Positions 14,657 through 17,245 of a stretch of DNA of 17,245 nucleotides are shown here, piece by piece (position 1 is the stretch's first letter; each line of letters opens with the position of its first letter). A program made the position numbers and the translations under genes. A model generated the notes under the pieces. The model saw nothing but the letters and a program-made list of their open reading frames with translations. It had not been told where the DNA came from and searched no databases. Origin of the DNA: Gammaproteobacteria bacterium (GTDB taxonomy: Bacteria > Gemmatimonadota > Gemmatimonadetes > Longimicrobiales > Gaopeijiaceae); NCBI GenBank assembly GCA_024638345.1, contig JAHEKL010000029.1, forward strand, positions 1 through 17,245. Direction: 5' to 3'.

Positions 14657-15931
14657 ATGAACACCGCCATCATCGCGGGAATCCGCACGCCCTTCGCCAA
14701 GGCCGGCTCCGAGCTGAAGGATCTGAGCGCGATCGATCTGGGCAAGCTCGCGGTCCGGGAGACGCTCGCGCGCGCAGACATCGACGGGGAAGACGTCGAC
14801 CAGCTCGTGTTCGGCACAGTGGTCCACGATCCGCAAGCTCCCAACATCGCGCGCGAGGTTGGCCTGGCCGTGCTGCCCAAACACGTGCCGGCTACCACGG
14901 TCTCCCGGGCCTGCGCCTCCGCCAATCAAGCCATCGCGGACGGCGCGAATCTCATCGAGCTGGATCAAGCTCACGTGGTGGTCGCGGGAGGAGCCGAGTC
15001 CCTCTCCCACATACCGATCACGGTGTCCGCACGGATGGCTCGAGTTCTCATGGAGGCCTCCAAGGCCCGCTCCCTGAAAGACCGGATCTCGGTGCTCTCC
15101 GGTCTTCGACCCAAGGATCTGATTCCCACACAACCCCAGATCGCGGAGCCGACCACCGGTGAGACCATGGGAGAGGCTGCCGAGCGCATGGCCAAGGAGA
15201 ACGGGATCTCGCGCGAGGCGCAGGACCGGTGGGCGTTGCGCTCGCACACGCACGCCGCAGCCGGAATCGAGAACGGACACCTGCTGTCGGAGATCGCACC
15301 CCTCTACCTCCCCCCCGACTTCGAGACGGTCGTCGACCGAGACAACGGAGTCCGCTTCGATACGAGCCTCGAGGCCCTCGCAAGTCTTCGACCCGTATTC
15401 GATCGTAAGCATGGTTCCGTGACGGCTGGAAACGCGTCACCGCTCACGGATGGCGGGGCAGCGGTCGTCCTCATGTCACACGACGCCGTGACCGCGCACG
15501 GAGTTCAGCCGCTGGCTTGGATCCGAAGCTATGCGATCACGGGGCTGGATCCGGCCGCCCAGCTTCTCCAGGGACCAGCCTACGCGGCGCCTATCGCCCT
15601 GGATCGTGCCGGAATATCAATGCGCGACATCGACGTCATGGAGATGCACGAGGCCTTCGCAGCGCAGGTGCTCTCCAATCTGGAGGCTCTGGACTCCGCC
15701 ACGTTCGCTCGCGAGGAGTTGGGAAGGGATCGAGCCGTCGGACATCCGGATCCCGAACGGATCAATGTGATGGGTGGGTCGATCGCTCTCGGTCACCCGT
15801 TTGGGGCGACCGGTGCCCGGATCACCATGACGCTGGCGAACGAGCTGCGCCGTCAGGACGGGCAGTTCGGTCTCCTGACCGTCTGTGCCGCCGGGGGTAT
15901 GGGCTTCGCCATGGTGATCGAGCGGACCTGA
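14657..15931 (+). CDS. fadI: Acetyl-CoA C-acyltransferase, FadI/HADHB type
   Basis: 424 residues, near FadI (about 436). It performs the thiolytic last step of fatty-acid beta-oxidation, releasing acetyl-CoA. Catalytic residues: nucleophile C86 in TVSRACASANQA, H331 in MHEAFAAQ, H380 in GHPFGATGAR and C410 in CAAGGMG. The SRACASANQ form and the ALRSH block at 195-199 are closer to the trifunctional-protein beta subunit/FadI than to PhaA. Start at ATG 14657 has AGAGGAG six bases upstream; the frame continues upstream but lacks any thiolase homology. No fadJ-type alpha subunit is in the window. The convergent acyl-CoA thioesterase at 15970 fits an acyl-CoA theme. Confidence 0.95.
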   Translation: MNTAIIAGIRTPFAKAGSELKDLSAIDLGKLAVRETLARADIDGEDVDQLVFGTVVHDPQAPNIAREVGLAVLPKHVPATTVSRACASANQAIADGANLIELDQAHVVVAGGAESLSHIPITVSARMARVLMEASKARSLKDRISVLSGLRPKDLIPTQPQIAEPTTGETMGEAAERMAKENGISREAQDRWALRSHTHAAAGIENGHLLSEIAPLYLPPDFETVVDRDNGVRFDTSLEALASLRPVFDRKHGSVTAGNASPLTDGGAAVVLMSHDAVTAHGVQPLAWIRSYAITGLDPAAQLLQGPAYAAPIALDRAGISMRDIDVMEMHEAFAAQVLSNLEALDSATFAREELGRDRAVGHPDPERINVMGGSIALGHPFGATGARITMTLANELRRQDGQFGLLTVCAAGGMGFAMVIERT

Positions 15932-15969
15932 CCCAAGGGAAGGCTCGACCCAGCTACCTCTCACATGGT

Positions 15970-16470
15970 TCAGCTCCGCTCGCCCAACTCCCGTTCCAAC
16001 GCGGTACGCACCTCACGCCTACGCTCTCCCTCGCGAAAGCGCTGACGCTCCTCGTCCGTCTCCAGCCGTAGCCGGGGCACCGCGGCCGGTCGCGCGTCCT
16101 CATCGATCGCGACGAACGTCAGGAAGCAGGTATTCGTGTGCCTTCGGGTGCCTGTGATCAGATTCTCGGCTTCCACTCGCACCCCAACCTCCATCGACGT
16201 CCGTCCGACGAAGTTGACCTGAGCCGAGCAAGTGACCAGCTCTCCCGAGTAGATCGGCTCTCGGAAGTCGACCCGGTCGATCGACACCGTCACACAGGCC
16301 CGTCCTGCGTGACGCATGGCCGCCACCGCCGCCGCCCGATCGACCATTGAGAGAATCACACCCCCGAAAACGTGCCCCAGGTTGTTCACGTGTTGCGGGA
16401 ACAGGAGCTCCGAGACCATCGAGCTCGACTCGGACGGCGCTCGCTCGAGTGCTTGGGCCTTTTCGGACAT
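15970..16470 (-). CDS. Hotdog-fold acyl-CoA thioesterase (YciA/BACH type)
   Basis: 166 residues. Cytoplasmic hydrolase releasing free fatty acids from acyl-CoA. The hotdog helix segment carries NNLGHVFGGVILSMVDRAAA, with N29-N30 and D44 at the positions expected for the catalytic residues; the conserved VDFREPIYSGELV and VGRTSMEVGVRVEAEN follow, then TNTCFLTFVAID. The C-terminal 40 residues are Arg/Glu-rich helix (EERQRFREGERRREVR), common in this subfamily. GGAAG stands nine bases before the ATG at 16470. It converges with fadI (37 bases between stops, no clear terminator). Chain-length specificity is unknown. Confidence 0.93.
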   Translation of the reverse strand: MSEKAQALERAPSESSSMVSELLFPQHVNNLGHVFGGVILSMVDRAAAVAAMRHAGRACVTVSIDRVDFREPIYSGELVTCSAQVNFVGRTSMEVGVRVEAENLITGTRRHTNTCFLTFVAIDEDARPAAVPRLRLETDEERQRFREGERRREVRTALERELGERS

Positions 16471-16539
16471 GGAATCTGTCTTCCTTTTGGGGGCAACTCG
16501 GGAACCTTCGAAGCATCGGAGCCGTCACCGGTTAGGATA

Positions 16540-16558
16540 GATCCCTCCACGCGGGATC
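16540..16558. repeat. Inverted repeat upstream of the TonB receptor
   Basis: GATCCC (16540-16545) and GGGATC (16553-16558) are perfect 6-bp arms with a 7-base spacer. It lies in the 180-bp region between the divergent thioesterase and receptor genes, about 93 bases before the receptor ATG. It could be an operator or a leader hairpin; the arms are short, so chance is possible. Confidence 0.25.
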
Positions 16559-16650
16559 GGAAGACGACGATCTCCTCTGAGAACGATCGGGACTCCGCCG
16601 GTGTAGATGATCATGCGGATTGCGGCCGTACTCTAGATCGGAGACGAGTC

Positions 16651-17245
16651 ATGTCCGGCTCCTCGCTTCGCAGCCACACTGCAGCCCTCGGCGCTCTCGC
16701 GCTCGGCTGTCTCTCGCTGCTTCCTGCAGCTGTCTCGGGTCAAGCCACACCGGCTCAGGCCGCGGCCGTCATTCGTGGAATCGTGATCGACGAGACCACC
16801 GAGCAGGGCGTCGAATCGGCCACGATTCAGCTGCTCGGTCACGACCAGGAGGTCCGGACGGGCTCGGACGGATCCTTCGTGTTCGGTGCGATCCCGCAGG
16901 GGCTCGTGTCCATGCGGATCACCGCCTCCGGTCACCCGGCGATGGTCGAGGTATTCGAGCTCTTCGACGCCGAGATGAACGTAGAGATTCGGCTCCCTCC
17001 GATCAGCGCCGTGCTCTCCGAGCTTCTGGTGTTCGGCGATCAGCCCGAGAATGAGGCGAGCGGGGAGCCACGCACGGCCGCAGATCTGGTGGCCATCGAG
17101 GTGCCCGCGGCGCGGACCCGTTCAGGAAACGTCGGACAGAACGACACCGGCATCTATATCCGGGGAATCGGGAGCATGACGCAGAGCGTCGAGCCCTTCG
17201 TGTACGTAGACGGCGTACGGATCGGAATCGAGAACGCCATGGACA
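16651..17245 (+). CDS. TonB-dependent outer-membrane receptor with carboxypeptidase-regulatory domain, C-terminus cut by window edge
   Basis: 198 N-terminal residues are visible and the frame is open to the end. A signal peptide spans 1-30 (basic start, hydrophobic ALGALALGCLSLLPA, probable cleavage after AVSG). Residues 39-118 form a carboxypeptidase-regulatory/CNA-B-like domain (IRGIVID...GVESATIQLL...TGSDGSFVFGAIPQG). Then LSELLVFGD (122-130) stands where SusC-like receptors have L-x-E-V-V-V-T-G, followed by the plug domain with IYIRGIGS (168-175) and FVYVDGVRI (183-191). The barrel lies beyond the window. It imports a bulky substrate across the outer membrane with TonB energy; the ligand is unknown. 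GGAG stands seven bases before the ATG. Confidence 0.92.
   Translation, partial: MSGSSLRSHTAALGALALGCLSLLPAAVSGQATPAQAAAVIRGIVIDETTEQGVESATIQLLGHDQEVRTGSDGSFVFGAIPQGLVSMRITASGHPAMVEVFELFDAEMNVEIRLPPISAVLSELLVFGDQPENEASGEPRTAADLVAIEVPAARTRSGNVGQNDTGIYIRGIGSMTQSVEPFVYVDGVRIGIENAMD

Noticed and set aside
15932..15969. Terminator between fadI and the thioesterase
   Set aside because: No stem longer than three pairs and no T-run in the 37-base gap.

Overview
This is a gene-dense, high-GC bacterial window with SD-led starts, frequent GTG starts and 4-8 bp gene overlaps. It ends in a carboxypeptidase-regulatory/TonB-plug outer-membrane receptor, so the cell is Gram-negative. Together with the SufU-type (not SufE-type) suf operon carrying a Rieske ferredoxin, this suggests Gemmatimonadota or a nearby didderm phylum. 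That placement is an inference; there is no rRNA or other taxonomic marker in the window.

Layout. 1-700 (minus): 5' part of a class III PLP aminotransferase, cut by the window edge. 701-943: divergent intergenic region with a 14-bp perfect palindrome and a perfect -24/-12 sigma-54 promoter pointing right. 944-1951 (plus): an NtrC/Fis-type regulator whose AAA+ core has lost the Walker A lysine, the GAFTGA loop and the arginine fingers. 1970-4030 (minus): NAD-dependent DNA ligase ligA. 4156-5969 (plus): a short YbjQ-like protein translationally coupled to a PBP4-type D-Ala-D-Ala carboxypeptidase. 5980-6882 (minus): a patatin-like phospholipase.

6883-7074: control region of the suf operon, with a 16/19 match to the Fur box followed four bases later by a strong hairpin in the presumed 5' leader. 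7075-13234 (plus): a tightly packed operon sufC-sufB-sufD-Rieske-sufS-sufU-ogt. SufS with SufU delivers sulfur, SufBCD is the iron-sulfur scaffold and ATPase, the Rieske protein is a likely electron carrier or target, and an O6-alkylguanine-type DNA methyltransferase is the unexpected last gene.

13240-14505 (minus): a zinc-dependent medium-chain dehydrogenase. 14657-15931 (plus): a FadI-type thiolase of fatty-acid beta-oxidation. 15970-16470 (minus): a hotdog acyl-CoA thioesterase convergent with it. 16651-17245 (plus): 5' part of the TonB-dependent receptor.

I see no mobile element, CRISPR, tRNA or rRNA. The best candidates for something undescribed are the pseudo-ATPase sigma-54-type regulator behind a canonical sigma-54 promoter, and the Fur-box/hairpin leader of the suf operon with its coupled DNA-repair gene. 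No gene-free stretch exceeds 300 bp.
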